Shown here: positions 24,273 through 32,461 of the stretch, one piece after another
How positions within the stretch are numbered: position 1 is the stretch's first letter
Layout of the letters: each line of letters starts with the position of its first letter
DNA from: Acidobacteriota bacterium
GTDB lineage: Bacteria; Acidobacteriota; Vicinamibacteria; Vicinamibacterales; UBA2999
Reading direction: 5' to 3'
Assembly: GCA_016210845.1 (NCBI GenBank)
Contig: JACQTK010000031.1
Span: 1 to 38,846, forward strand
Length of the DNA: 38,846 nucleotides
Translations under genes and position numbers: made by a program
The notes under the pieces: generated by a model
Database searches by the model: none
What the model was told of the DNA's origin: nothing
What the model saw: the letters and a program-made list of their open reading frames with translations, nothing else

Positions 24273-25256
24273 ATGACCACGGAGCTGCTCGAGTCGATCG
24301 CGCAGCTGCGCGGCCGAATCGCAGACGCGCGCCGCGCGGGTCGGTCCGTCGGTCTGGTGCCCACCATGGGGGCGCTGCATGCCGGGCACGCGCGCCTCAT
24401 GGAACAGGCACGTGCCGAGTGCCAGCTCGCCGTCGTCAGCATCTTCGTCAATCCGCTGCAGTTCGATCGCCAGGACGATCTCGACCGCTACCCGCGCACG
24501 CTCGAGGCCGACCTGGACGTGTGCGCGCGGCTCGCCGTGGACGTGGTCTTTGCACCCGCAGCCGCCGAGATGTACCCGCAGCCGCCGACGTGCGGCATCG
24601 AGGTCGGCCGCGTGGCGGAACACCTGTGCGGCCGATTCCGCCCCGGACACTTTCGGGGCGTGGCCACGGTCGTCATGAAGCTCTTTCAGATCGTGCAGCC
24701 CGACCGCGCCTATTTCGGCGAGAAGGATGCGCAGCAGCTGGCCGTCATCAGGCATCTGGTCAGGGATCTCAACGTGCCGGTGCGCATCGAGGCGGTGCCT
24801 ACCGTTCGTGAGGCCGACGGCCTGGCGTTGAGCTCGCGGAACCAGCGCCTGAATGCGGAAGAGCGGGAGCTGGCGCTGGTGCTCTATCAATCGCTGTGCG
24901 AAGCCAGACGCCAGATGGCCTCCGGCGTGAGGGATGCGGCGAACGTGACGGGGGCGGCGCGGGCCCGGATTCCCCTCGACGACCGGCTCCGGCTAGAGTA
25001 CCTGGAAGTCGTCGACCCCGAGGACATGCAGCCGGTCGAGCGCATCGACGGGCCGGTGCTCGTGGCCGGCGCGCTGTGGGTCGGGTCCACGCGGCTGATC
25101 GACAACCTGCTCTGCAGTCCACCGGCAGGTAGGGGCGACGCATGCGTCGCCCCTACAGAAGAAGGTCGTGATGAAGAGACTGTCACTGGGGCTCGGAGCG
25201 CTGACCGTGGCACTCCAGACCATGAGCGCAGGCGCCGACCTTCAGGTCGCCCCTGA
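24273..25256 (+). CDS. panC: Pantothenate synthetase with a repeat-derived C-terminal tail
   Basis: ATP-dependent ligation of pantoate to beta-alanine. Family motifs: VPTMGALHAGHARLMEQAR (HIGH-like), FVNPLQF, DRYPRTLEADL, RPGHFRGVATVVMKLF, YFGEKDAQQLAVI and SSRNQRL. A normal PanC ends about ...STRLIDNLLL. Here the frame has no stop there and continues ~45 residues through a 28-bp perfect palindrome (25129-25156) and 86 bp into the next gene, ending RRRRPSGRP. The tail is very Arg-rich and unlike the family. This is probably a stop codon lost to repeat insertion, with the catalytic part intact. Confidence 0.92.
   Translation: MTTELLESIAQLRGRIADARRAGRSVGLVPTMGALHAGHARLMEQARAECQLAVVSIFVNPLQFDRQDDLDRYPRTLEADLDVCARLAVDVVFAPAAAEMYPQPPTCGIEVGRVAEHLCGRFRPGHFRGVATVVMKLFQIVQPDRAYFGEKDAQQLAVIRHLVRDLNVPVRIEAVPTVREADGLALSSRNQRLNAEERELALVLYQSLCEARRQMASGVRDAANVTGAARARIPLDDRLRLEYLEVVDPEDMQPVERIDGPVLVAGALWVGSTRLIDNLLCSPPAGRGDACVAPTEEGRDEETVTGARSADRGTPDHERRRRPSGRP
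25129..25156. repeat. 28-bp perfect palindrome inside the panC 3' end
   Basis: Reads GTAGGGGCGACGCA and then its exact complement TGCGTCGCCCCTAC. It lies where panC would normally stop and 15 bp before the P1-peptidase start. A related half-element (GCCGACCTTCAGGTCGCCCC) is at about 25237-25256, inside the peptidase signal-peptide codons. Confidence 0.85.
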
Positions 25257-26271
25257 CGTGACCGTGCGCCACAAAGGCCTCACCGAAGTCGAGGGCCTCA
25301 GGGTCGGCCAATACACGCTGACGGAGCGGCCGACCGGCTGTACGGTCGTCCTCGTCGACGGCGTCGGCGCGGCGGGCGGCGTCTCCCAACGCGGCGCCGC
25401 GCCTGGCACTCGCGAGACGGACCTGCTCGATCCCCTGAATCTCGTCGACAGGGTGAACGCGATCGTCCTGGCGGGAGGGAGCGCCTACGGCCTCGACGCC
25501 GCGCAGGGGGTGGTCAAGTACCTCGAGGAGCGGAAGATCGGCTGGAACGTCGGCGCGGCGGGCGTCGTCCCCATCGTGCCCGCCGCCATCCTGATCGATC
25601 TCTGGTTCGGCGGAGATCCGACGGTTCGTCCCACGGCCGACTGCGGGTATCGGGCCGCGCTGGCGGCCAGCGACGAAGCGGTGCAGGAAGGCAATGTCGG
25701 CGCGGGCGCGGGCGCCACGCTTGGGAAGGTCGCGGGCCGCGATCGCTCGATGAAGGGCGGCCTTGGCTCGGCCGCCATACGGCTGCCCAACGGCCTCGTC
25801 GTCGGCGCGCTCGTCGCGGTCAACGCCATTGGCGACGTCATCGATCCCGCCACGGGCAGCGTGGTGGCGGGGGTGCGTACGGCGGACGGCAAGCGGCTGG
25901 CGGATGCCCGCACGCTGCTTCGCGATGGAAGCCTGCTCCGCGCCGTTCAGCCTCGGGCGGGGGAGAACACCACCATCGCCGTGGTGGCCACCAACGCCAG
26001 GCTCACCAAGGTGGAGGCCAACCGCATGGCCCTGATGGCCGACGACGGGCTGGCGCGGGCGATCACCCCGTCGCACACGATAGGCGACGGAGACACCGTG
26101 TTTGCGCTCGCGACCGGCCGCTGGACCGGCGAGGCCGATGCCAGCATCATCGGCGCGCTGGCCGCGGATGTGCTGGCGGAGGCCATCGTGCGCGCGGCGG
26201 CGCGCGCCGAGAGTCTTGGCGGGCTCCCCTCCGCCCGCGAGCTCGGCACCGTGCCCGCGCGGTTACAGTAG
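25171..26271 (+). CDS. P1-family (S58, DmpA-like) peptidase
   Basis: 366 residues. S58 enzymes are Ntn-fold aminopeptidases or amidases made by self-cleavage before a Ser/Thr. Motifs: LTEVEGLRVGQYTLTERPTGCTVVL, RETDLLDPLNLVDRVNAIVLAGGSAYGLDAAQGVVKYLEE, NVGAGAGATLGK, and GGLGSAAIRLPNGLVVGALVAVNAIGDV, with likely cleavage at Gly199-Ser200. An N-terminal signal (MKRLSLGLGALTVALQTMSAGA) suggests export; its end is encoded by a hairpin half-element. It is first in a set with the symporter and the dehydrogenase, so it may release a substrate that the symporter imports. Confidence 0.85.
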   Translation: MKRLSLGLGALTVALQTMSAGADLQVAPDVTVRHKGLTEVEGLRVGQYTLTERPTGCTVVLVDGVGAAGGVSQRGAAPGTRETDLLDPLNLVDRVNAIVLAGGSAYGLDAAQGVVKYLEERKIGWNVGAAGVVPIVPAAILIDLWFGGDPTVRPTADCGYRAALAASDEAVQEGNVGAGAGATLGKVAGRDRSMKGGLGSAAIRLPNGLVVGALVAVNAIGDVIDPATGSVVAGVRTADGKRLADARTLLRDGSLLRAVQPRAGENTTIAVVATNARLTKVEANRMALMADDGLARAITPSHTIGDGDTVFALATGRWTGEADASIIGALAADVLAEAIVRAAARAESLGGLPSARELGTVPARLQ

Positions 26272-26304
26272 CGCGGCCCGCCTCGCGGGCGCCGAAGTGA
26301 CGTC

Positions 26305-27714
26305 CTGACCATCCACCTCGTCTTCCTGATCGTTTACTCCGCGGTCATCGTCGGCCTGGGCCTCTGGACCGCGCGCCTCGTCCGCGGCAGCGGCGACTTC
26401 TTCGTGGCCGGGCGCCGGCTGGGCCCGGGCCTGATCTTCACGTCGATGATTGCCGCCAACATCGGCGCCGGTTCGACGGTGGGCGCGGCCGGCCTGGCGT
26501 ATCGCGACGGGGCCAGCGCCTGGTGGTGGGTCGGCTCTGCGGCGCTCGGCTCGCTGGTGTTCGCGTTCTGGGTGGCACCGCGGCTCTGGCGTCTCGCCAA
26601 GCAGCACGATTTCTACACGACCGGGGATTACCTTGAATTCCGGTACGGTCGGAGCGTCCGCGCTGCCGCCACGCTCATGGTCGGCATGGGCACGCTCGCG
26701 CTGCTGGCCGGCCAGCTCATCGCGGGCGCCGCCATCCTGAACGTGTTGACGGGAATGCCGCGCTGGGCGGGCGCCCTCATCGGGGGCGGCATCATGACGA
26801 TCTACTTCACGGCAGGAGGCCTGCAGGGGTCGGTGCGGGTCAACACGCTGCAGCTCGTCGTGATGCTGGCGGGGTTTGGCCTGGCGCTGCCCGCGGCGCT
26901 CGCCACGGTCGGCGGGGTCGAGGGCATCGCCGGCTCCGCGGTGCCGCCGTGGTTCGACGATCTCACCTATTCATCGGGACCGGGGTCGGGCTGGACGCTG
27001 CTGGCGCTCACGGGACCCGCGTTCATCGTCTCGCCGGGGCTCATCCAGAAGTCGTGGGGCGCGCGGAGCGAGCGCGCGCTGCGGCGCGGCGTCGCGCTCA
27101 ACGCGCTCGTCCTCGCCGTGTTCGCGTTCATGCCCGTCATGCTCGGCATGGTAGCACGCGCGGCGATTCCCGGAATCGAGGACCCGAACGCGGTGCTGCC
27201 AACCGTGCTGCGGCAGCAGCTCCCTGCCTGGCTCGGCGCTCTGGCGCTGGCGGCCGTCTTCTCCACGGAGGTCGACACCTGCGACGCCATCCTCTTCATG
27301 ATCTCCACATCGGCGTCCAACGACGTCTACAAGCGCTTCCTGAACCCGGGGGCGACCGACGCGCGGCTGCTGCAGGTGGCGCGGGCCACGGCCGTCGCTG
27401 GCGGCGCAATCGGCGTGGCGCTGGCCATCGTGCTCCAGACCGTGATCGGCGCGCTCACGATCTTCTATTCGCTGCTGGTGGTGACGCTGTTCGTACCCGT
27501 GCTGGGCGGGCTCTATACCCGGGGCCCGCGGTCGCCCGCGGCGCTGGCCGCGATCGGCGCGGGCGTGCTGACCATGTTCGCGGTACGCAACGGCCTGTTC
27601 GGTGAGTACCCCTGGCTCGACCCGACGCTGGCCGGGGTGGTTGCCGCGGCAGGGGCGTTTGCGGCCGTTGCCGCGGTGCGGGCGAACGTGAGAGTGTCTA
27701 CGATCGAGCATTGA
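26305..27714 (+). CDS. Sodium:solute symporter (SSS family)
   Basis: About 13 membrane helices in ~469 residues. The first helix TIHLVFLIVYSAVIVGLGLWTARLVRG and the family SGDFFVAGRRLGPGLIFTSMIAANIGAGSTVGAAGLAYRDG are both coded, but no ATG or GTG exists in this frame before 26404. The first plausible initiator is CTG at 26305, unless ATG was mutated. Starting at GTG 26404 would remove helix 1. A small GCCCGC-CTC-GCGGGC hairpin (26276-26290) sits just upstream after the peptidase stop. It is probably an importer for a sugar, organic acid or peptide product. Confidence 0.85.
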   Translation: MTIHLVFLIVYSAVIVGLGLWTARLVRGSGDFFVAGRRLGPGLIFTSMIAANIGAGSTVGAAGLAYRDGASAWWWVGSAALGSLVFAFWVAPRLWRLAKQHDFYTTGDYLEFRYGRSVRAAATLMVGMGTLALLAGQLIAGAAILNVLTGMPRWAGALIGGGIMTIYFTAGGLQGSVRVNTLQLVVMLAGFGLALPAALATVGGVEGIAGSAVPPWFDDLTYSSGPGSGWTLLALTGPAFIVSPGLIQKSWGARSERALRRGVALNALVLAVFAFMPVMLGMVARAAIPGIEDPNAVLPTVLRQQLPAWLGALALAAVFSTEVDTCDAILFMISTSASNDVYKRFLNPGATDARLLQVARATAVAGGAIGVALAIVLQTVIGALTIFYSLLVVTLFVPVLGGLYTRGPRSPAALAAIGAGVLTMFAVRNGLFGEYPWLDPTLAGVVAAAGAFAAVAAVRANVRVSTIEH

Positions 27715-27715
27715 G

Positions 27716-28780
27716 ATGAACACCTATCGGATTGCCGTGATCGCTGGAGACGGAATCGGCCGCGAGGTGATTCCAGCCGGGATGGAAGTGTTGACGATGG
27801 CCGCCTCGCAGGGAGGCTTCGCGTGCGAGTTCGCCGAGCTGCCCTGGGGCTGCGATTACTACCTCGCGCATGGGCGGATGCTGGACGCGGGCGGCATCGA
27901 GCAGGTGTTCGGCTACGACGCCATCTACCTGGGCGCCATCGGCGACCCGCGCGTGCCCGATCACATTTCCGCGCGCGAGCTGATCCTGCCGCTCCGCCAG
28001 CAGCTCCGCCAGTACGTGAACCTGCGCCCGATGCGCCTGCTGCCCGGCATCGTGTCGCCGCTGGCGGGCCGCTCGGCCGCGGACATCGACATGGTCTGCG
28101 TCCGTGAGAACTCCGAAGGAGAGTATCTGGGCCTCGGGGGCCGCGTTCACGCGGGCACGCCGGAGGAGACGGCCGTGCAGACCAGCGTCTTCACGCGGCG
28201 CGCGATCGAGCGCATCGCGCGCTACGGCTTCCGGCTGGCCCAGGGCCGCCCGCGGAAGCTGCTGGCCAGTGCCACGAAGTCGAACGCGCTTCCGCACACG
28301 CTGGTGCTGTGGGATGAAGTGGTGGCGGACGTGGCCAGGGAGTTTCCCGACGTCACCTTCCGCAAGTACCACGTGGATGCGCTGGCCGCGCGCATGATCA
28401 CGCACCCCCAGACGCTGGACGTCGTCCTGGCCTCGAACCTCTTTGGCGACATCCTCACCGACATCGGCTCGGCCATCTCGGGCAGCCTGGGCGTGGCGCC
28501 CGGCGGCAACATCAACCCGGATCGCACGACGCCGTCGATGTTCGAGCCAATCCACGGTTCGGCGCCCGACATCGCGGGCAAGGGCATCGCCAACCCGATC
28601 GCGGCGATCTGGGCGGGGGCGATGATGCTGGATCACCTGGGCGAGCGCGCGGCCCACGACCGTATCCTGCGCGCCATCGAGCGCGTCGTCGGCGACGAGC
28701 GCGTGAGGACGCCCGATCTCGGCGGGCGGGCGACGACGCGGGAGATGACCGAGGCCGTGACGCAAGCGCTGGGCGCCTGA
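27716..28780 (+). CDS. Isocitrate/isopropylmalate dehydrogenase family, tartrate or D-malate dehydrogenase type
   Basis: 354 residues starting one base after the symporter stop. The beta-decarboxylating dehydrogenase fold is clear: IAVIAGDGIGREVIPAG, VRENSEGEYLGLGG, NALPHTLVLWDEVV, DVVLASNLFGDILTDIGSAISGSLGVAPGGNINPD and FEPIHGSAPDIAGKGIANPIAAIWAGAMML. The CDYYLAHGRMLDAGGIEQ segment is typical of tartrate dehydrogenase/D-malate dehydrogenase (TtuC/DmlA) rather than LeuB. Expected reaction: NAD-dependent oxidative decarboxylation of D-malate or tartrate. The symporter could supply the substrate. Confidence 0.87.
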   Translation: MNTYRIAVIAGDGIGREVIPAGMEVLTMAASQGGFACEFAELPWGCDYYLAHGRMLDAGGIEQVFGYDAIYLGAIGDPRVPDHISARELILPLRQQLRQYVNLRPMRLLPGIVSPLAGRSAADIDMVCVRENSEGEYLGLGGRVHAGTPEETAVQTSVFTRRAIERIARYGFRLAQGRPRKLLASATKSNALPHTLVLWDEVVADVAREFPDVTFRKYHVDALAARMITHPQTLDVVLASNLFGDILTDIGSAISGSLGVAPGGNINPDRTTPSMFEPIHGSAPDIAGKGIANPIAAIWAGAMMLDHLGERAAHDRILRAIERVVGDERVRTPDLGGRATTREMTEAVTQALGA

Positions 28781-28782
28781 AC

Positions 28783-29058
28783 CTACTGGCCGTTCTGGGA
28801 CAGGTACTCGAGGAGATCGATCGCGGCGCGATTCGCGGCCAGCGCCGCTTTGATCGCCCCGTCGTGGGCCTGGCCGGCAGTGCCCATCGCATCATTGGCG
28901 GCACCCACCGCTCGGATCGCCCCGCTCATCCCTTCGATGGCGGCGCCCATTTCCTGTTGGGCTGCGACGAGCGCCTCATTGGCTGTCCGGAGGGCACGAA
29001 ACGCCTCATCGTGGGCGTCGACGACGGCACGGATGTGACGCTGAATCTCAGGATTCAT
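28783..29058 (-). CDS. Small helical (coiled-coil-like) protein
   Basis: 91 residues from ATG 29058. The entire chain is Ala-rich and helical, with repeating heptad-like units (RALRTANEALVAAQQEMGAAIEGMSGAIRAVGAANDAMGTAG), and has no membrane helix or signal peptide. It ends 2 bp from the convergent dehydrogenase stop. No family is recognised. Upstream in-frame codons to 29199 lack a good start and look non-coding. Confidence 0.55.
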   Translation of the reverse strand: MNPEIQRHIRAVVDAHDEAFRALRTANEALVAAQQEMGAAIEGMSGAIRAVGAANDAMGTAGQAHDGAIKAALAANRAAIDLLEYLSQNGQ

Positions 29059-29433
29059 TGATCCTGCCAGCAGTCTACCACCCATGCGGACGCCAACAGC
29101 CATCTTGATATGGATCTCTCTTTGGGGCGCTCGAAGGCTCGGGCGTAGCACTTGCCGAGATGACGAGGCTTGGCCGCGGGCGATTAGATCGATCTGCAAA
29201 ACACCTCGTTGGTGCGCCGCATTCCACCGGCTGGCGAGGCGACAGTACGTGGGTCCTGAGCCGCCTAGCCCCGAACGACGCCGCGCGTGCGCGAATCAGG
29301 AATCAGTGCGGCGTTGATCGTTACTGACGGCTAGGTTTCAGCCGCGGCGGCCCATTGTCGCGCCAGCCGCCGCCGGCTGCAAACCGTGTTGGCCTGCCCT
29401 GAGGCTCCGGTGCTCCCTTCGACTTGGTCGCGA
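29059..29433. other. Gene-free gap holding an attC-like site
   Basis: 375 bases between the helical small protein and the membrane-protein cassette. The only structure seen is the folded site at 29326-29394. The rest shows no convincing ORF, RNA gene or promoter by eye. Confidence 0.5.
29326..29394 (-). repeat. attC-like folded site A (degenerate)
   Basis: Stem GGTTT-CAGCCG-CGGCGG pairs with CCGCCG-CCGGCTG-CAAACC with unpaired extra bases, as in integron attC sites. It closely resembles site B (30063-30132) in sequence and loop (CATTGTCGC / CATGGTCGC). On the minus strand GGCCAAC precedes the stem (left core). The right core (GTCAGTA) is degenerate. It lies 40 bp downstream of the membrane-protein stop, as expected for the attC of that cassette. 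Confidence 0.5.
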
Positions 29434-30033
29434 TCACCAGAGCGTGGGCTTGAGCACCATGAGGAACAGCGAGATTAGCGGCAATACGGTCGCGACGGTG
29501 CCCCAGAGATACCAGCGGTGTAAGCAGCGGAAGAAGGCCGGCGGAAGCGGCTCATCTGGCCCGACGGGCTCAGACAGCTTGATCATCCGATGCTGGTCGG
29601 GAATCAGCAGGCCCATCCAGATCAATCCAGCCAGGGCAAACAGAGCGAGGGCTGCCTGGATCCAAGGGGTGTGCGCGACGCCACCCCACTGACTGGCGAG
29701 CGGCAAGCCGGTGGCGAGCAGGAGGATCACGCCGGGGGCGGTAAAGAAGACGTCCAGCCAGTTCACCGCCTGAGCGCCGAACCGGAGGACCGCCGTGCTT
29801 CGGGTGCGCTCGGCGCTCACCATCCAGACGGCCGTAACAATGATGTTCCCCAGGAAGAGCACGGTGCCCGCGATGTGGAGCATCTTGTACCAGTTGTAAG
29901 GGAGGAAGAGGCGGTATTGGTGTCCCAAGACCAGCGGGATCAGGATGGACGCCTGGAGGGCGATCAGTCCAATGAGCCACTTGGTGCTGCGGTGCACGGC
30001 ACCTCCGTTAGCTCGCTTCTGGATGATCGGCAC
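29434..30033 (-). CDS. DUF2269-like integral membrane protein in a cassette
   Basis: 199 residues from GTG 30033 (AGGA 5 bases upstream); an internal GTG at 29997 behind GGAGG is an alternative. Helices: WLIGLIALQASILIPLVL, MLHIAGTVLFLGNIIVTAVWM, WLDVFFTAPGVILLLATGLPL, WIQAALALFALAGLIWMGLLI and a last one near the C-terminus. The YKMLHIAGTVLFLGNIIVTAVW motif resembles DUF2269 proteins (function unknown). It sits between two attC-like sites and starts ~20-30 bp after a GTTAGGC core, like a gene in an integron cassette. Confidence 0.75.
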   Translation of the reverse strand: MPIIQKRANGGAVHRSTKWLIGLIALQASILIPLVLGHQYRLFLPYNWYKMLHIAGTVLFLGNIIVTAVWMVSAERTRSTAVLRFGAQAVNWLDVFFTAPGVILLLATGLPLASQWGGVAHTPWIQAALALFALAGLIWMGLLIPDQHRMIKLSEPVGPDEPLPPAFFRCLHRWYLWGTVATVLPLISLFLMVLKPTLW

Positions 30034-30051
30034 TCGTTTCCTTCTACGTGG

Positions 30052-30132
30052 GCCTAACGGGGGCCTAACGGCAGGCTTCAGCCGCGGCGGCTCATGGTCG
30101 CACCAGCCGCCGTCGGCTGCAAGCCGTTAGCC
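30052..30132 (-). repeat. attC-like recombination site B with duplicated core
   Basis: On the minus strand: GGCTAAC (30132-30126), a long stem GGCTTGCAGCCGACGGCGGCT / AGCCGCCGCGGCTGAAGCC (written 5'-3', with two unpaired bases), and GTTAGGC (30069-30063). The right core matches the GTTRRRY rule. The left core differs from RYYYAAC by one base. GTTAGGC is repeated 11 bp on (30058-30052). The stop TAA of the HIRAN gene lies inside the left core, as is common in integron cassettes. Span of ~70 bp is in the attC range. Confidence 0.62.
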
Positions 30133-31059
30133 CGCTGTATCATCTTCGTCGCGATCACGATTATCCGCGAATGACTCTCCGAGGTCGATCACGATACCAA
30201 TACTCGGCTTGTCCGACGTCCCGCCTCGCAATTCAGCCGAACATGCGACCGGTGCCACATGCGCCACCTTCTTGAGACGCGTGTACCGGCCCCTTGCGAG
30301 ATAGCCGATCGTCTCGCCGGCCTCATTGGCAATTCGAACAGCATTCTTGTCGTATGGGTTCTCGGGTTCGCCTTCAATTGTCACGCGAGCGCTCGGGGCC
30401 GTCGCCAGCATCAGTTTCAACGTGGTTTGGTAGTGAGATTCGCCCACGACGCCAATGAATCGAGGGTGATCGCTTGGCAGAGACTGTATCGATTCGCTGA
30501 GTGTTGTCGTTACTCGTGATTGTGGGGTTTGAGCGGTGTCATCGGAGGGGCTCCGCCTGACGACTCTCTCGGGCGGAATCGCGAAGTCAGCAGCGATTTG
30601 CTCAGGAGAGTCGAGACTCAGCGCCAATCGGAGGCGCTGCCGCGCGCCGGTACCACCGCCTGTCTTCGCGCCGGCCGTGCAAGCAAGACCGAGATCGGCG
30701 ATGGCTTCAATGAGGCTCCGATAGAGTGAGGCATCGATTGACGAGAGACAGCCAATCGTCGTGGCCGGCGAGCGTTGGACAAGGACGCCGATCTGGTCTC
30801 GTGGATCTGGCCGCAAGTAGACGGTCTGGCACCGCTCTGGACGATCAGCGACCCATGATGTTACAAGCGCGTCGTACTGATCAGGATCGGTCGTGACAGC
30901 CACCGGGTAACTGTCGTAGTCGGATGTGAACGTCGCACACGGTACAGTGCCGCTGAGGATGTACTTGCGCCGTTCGGCCGGCGAGTCCACGTTTGGAAGC
31001 GGAGAAGTCATTGCTTTCGGTGTCGTTGAGCCAGAGAAGAGTCGAGAGAGCCAACTCAT
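30127..31059 (-). CDS. HIRAN-domain protein in a cassette
   Basis: 310 residues from ATG 31059 (GGAG 5 bases upstream); ATG 31074 is an alternative. The C-terminal third is a HIRAN domain: FIGVVGESHYQTTLKLML, then EGEPENPYDKNAVRIANEAGETIGYLARGRYTRL. The NPYDKNAV-x-GYL pattern is diagnostic. HIRAN domains bind DNA ends or 3'-OH groups in helicases and nucleases. The first ~190 residues (TVYLRPDPRDQIGVLVQRS...) are unrecognised, and no catalytic motif is seen. Its stop codon is part of attC-like site B. GC content is visibly lower than in the core genes. Confidence 0.75.
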   Translation of the reverse strand: MSWLSRLFSGSTTPKAMTSPLPNVDSPAERRKYILSGTVPCATFTSDYDSYPVAVTTDPDQYDALVTSWVADRPERCQTVYLRPDPRDQIGVLVQRSPATTIGCLSSIDASLYRSLIEAIADLGLACTAGAKTGGGTGARQRLRLALSLDSPEQIAADFAIPPERVVRRSPSDDTAQTPQSRVTTTLSESIQSLPSDHPRFIGVVGESHYQTTLKLMLATAPSARVTIEGEPENPYDKNAVRIANEAGETIGYLARGRYTRLKKVAHVAPVACSAELRGGTSDKPSIGIVIDLGESFADNRDRDEDDTAG

Positions 31060-31457
31060 TGTGTCTCCAAGCATGCGGCCGCGACGCCGGATGACCGAAG
31101 CGTTGTCGGGTACACCTCACATCATCAGTATCTGTTTCGTCGGGCTAACGTTGTATGGGTGTACGGCGCCATTTCGTGGCGCTCGGCTGCACTCGGTCTC
31201 CGCGCCCACCCCGAGCGACGCGTCGACGTGCGGCCATTCTACCGCGCTGTGCGCGGCGTCAGCAGCCCTTGGTCCACGCGTTTGAACAGACAGACGCGCA
31301 CTCGACCCCTGAATCGGCGCTGGCGTCATAAGCCGGGATTCCTCGCTTAGGCCGCGGGCACCAATTGCGCTCAGACACCGTTGAATGGCCCGCCGCGGGA
31401 TTACTCCTGACTGGTCGCCCAGGGCGGATTCAGCATCCGCCCCGGGCAGCCCTTCCG
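31060..31457. other. Gap between HIRAN cassette and recombinase
   Basis: About 398 bases without a supported gene. It contains GTTAGCC on the minus strand at 31149-31143, ~85 bp upstream of the HIRAN start, preceded by a short stem (GCGCCA-CGAAA-TGGCGC); this may be the right half of another attC site. A terminator-like hairpin follows the recombinase at 31422-31442. Confidence 0.45.
31422..31442 (-). terminator. Hairpin downstream of the recombinase gene
   Basis: GGGCGGA-TTCAGCA-TCCGCCC, perfect 7-bp arms, 16 bp after the recombinase stop. There is no U-tract on the minus strand. It may equally be a dispersed hairpin. Confidence 0.4.
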
Positions 31458-32411
31458 TCACGCGGCATCCGGTTCGATTCCCAAGCGGTCGTTGACAGCG
31501 CATCGGAGCTTCTGTTTGCATCCAAGGTACCGCTCCGTCGTCTGGACGGAGACGTGGCCCAGGAGGAACTGGATCTGCTCGAGTTCGCCACCCGCCAGGT
31601 GACACAATCGCGCGCAGGTGCGGCGAAGGTCGTGCGGTGCCAGCTTCTCGACGCCCGCGTGCGTCGCCGCCACCCGGACGACATCCCAGAGCACTTTCGG
31701 CGACATCCCGTCACCCCAGATCCGCCCTGCCTTGTTGATGGCTCGGAACACGCGGCCCTCCGTGATCGCGGCGGCCGTCGTCCATGCGTCGACCGCAGAC
31801 TTCACCCACTGCGGTATGGGCACGGTCCGAACATGACCGCCCTTGCCGACGAGATTGGCGATGACCCAGTGCTCCTCTCGCTGCTGGACCGACTCCAGGG
31901 TGAGCGCCAAGAGTTCGCCTCGGCGTAAGCCACAGCCGATGAGCATGGCCAGCATCGCATGGTCGCGCAGTTCTCGCGGGGTGGCTGGCTGCGGATGATC
32001 CAGCAGCCGCCGGCCCTGCTCGGGCGTCAACCAGTTCCCGAGCCGGACGCCGAGACGGCGGACGCCTTTCACACGGCGGATGCCCGCGGCCATCTCGGGG
32101 CTCAGGAGGCCAGCGTCGGCCGCCTCGTAGGCGACCCGCCGAACAGCCGCGAGCCGCAGATTAATGGTGGCGGGTGCATCCTGCCGCTGCTCGAGGTGAA
32201 TCCGATAGCGGAGGACGACGGTGCGGTTGAACGCGAGACGTGGCTCCGAGCAGTACCACGCGACGAACTCACGAATCGCGTGATCGTAGGTCTGCTGCCC
32301 GCTCCGTGAGGTCAGGCTGCTGAGGACCGCCGACTTCGCGTGCTCCAGGTCGGGCAGGGCGAGCACACGTTTCGGCGTCTTCTTGCGCTTATGGGATCTC
32401 GCGTGTGGCAT
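31458..32411 (-). CDS. Tyrosine recombinase/integrase
   Basis: 317 residues from ATG 32411 (MPHARSHKRKKTPKRV); longer versions run over the likely promoter. N-terminal core-binding helices (SRSGQQTYDHAIREFVAWY, TINLRLAAVRRVAYEAADAGLL) precede the catalytic domain: GCGLRRGELLALTLES (Arg I), GKGGHVRTVPIP (Lys), HDLRRTCARLCH (HxxR), LLGHVSVQTTERYLG (His and nucleophile Tyr). The extra IntI helix between the first Arg and HxxR boxes is not obvious, so it looks like a phage or XerC-type enzyme rather than an integron integrase. It lies next to attC-like sites and defence genes and may have brought the region in. Confidence 0.88.
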   Translation of the reverse strand: MPHARSHKRKKTPKRVLALPDLEHAKSAVLSSLTSRSGQQTYDHAIREFVAWYCSEPRLAFNRTVVLRYRIHLEQRQDAPATINLRLAAVRRVAYEAADAGLLSPEMAAGIRRVKGVRRLGVRLGNWLTPEQGRRLLDHPQPATPRELRDHAMLAMLIGCGLRRGELLALTLESVQQREEHWVIANLVGKGGHVRTVPIPQWVKSAVDAWTTAAAITEGRVFRAINKAGRIWGDGMSPKVLWDVVRVAATHAGVEKLAPHDLRRTCARLCHLAGGELEQIQFLLGHVSVQTTERYLGCKQKLRCAVNDRLGIEPDAA

Positions 32412-32461
32412 GGGCGACGGCCTCCTTGGTCCGTCGCCCTCAGCATGCCGCGCCATTCGAG

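Noticed and set aside
31458-32411. Tyrosine recombinase as an integron integrase (IntI)
   Set aside because: The extra IntI helix between the Arg and HxxR boxes is not visible, so only a generic tyrosine recombinase is called. A profile search would decide.
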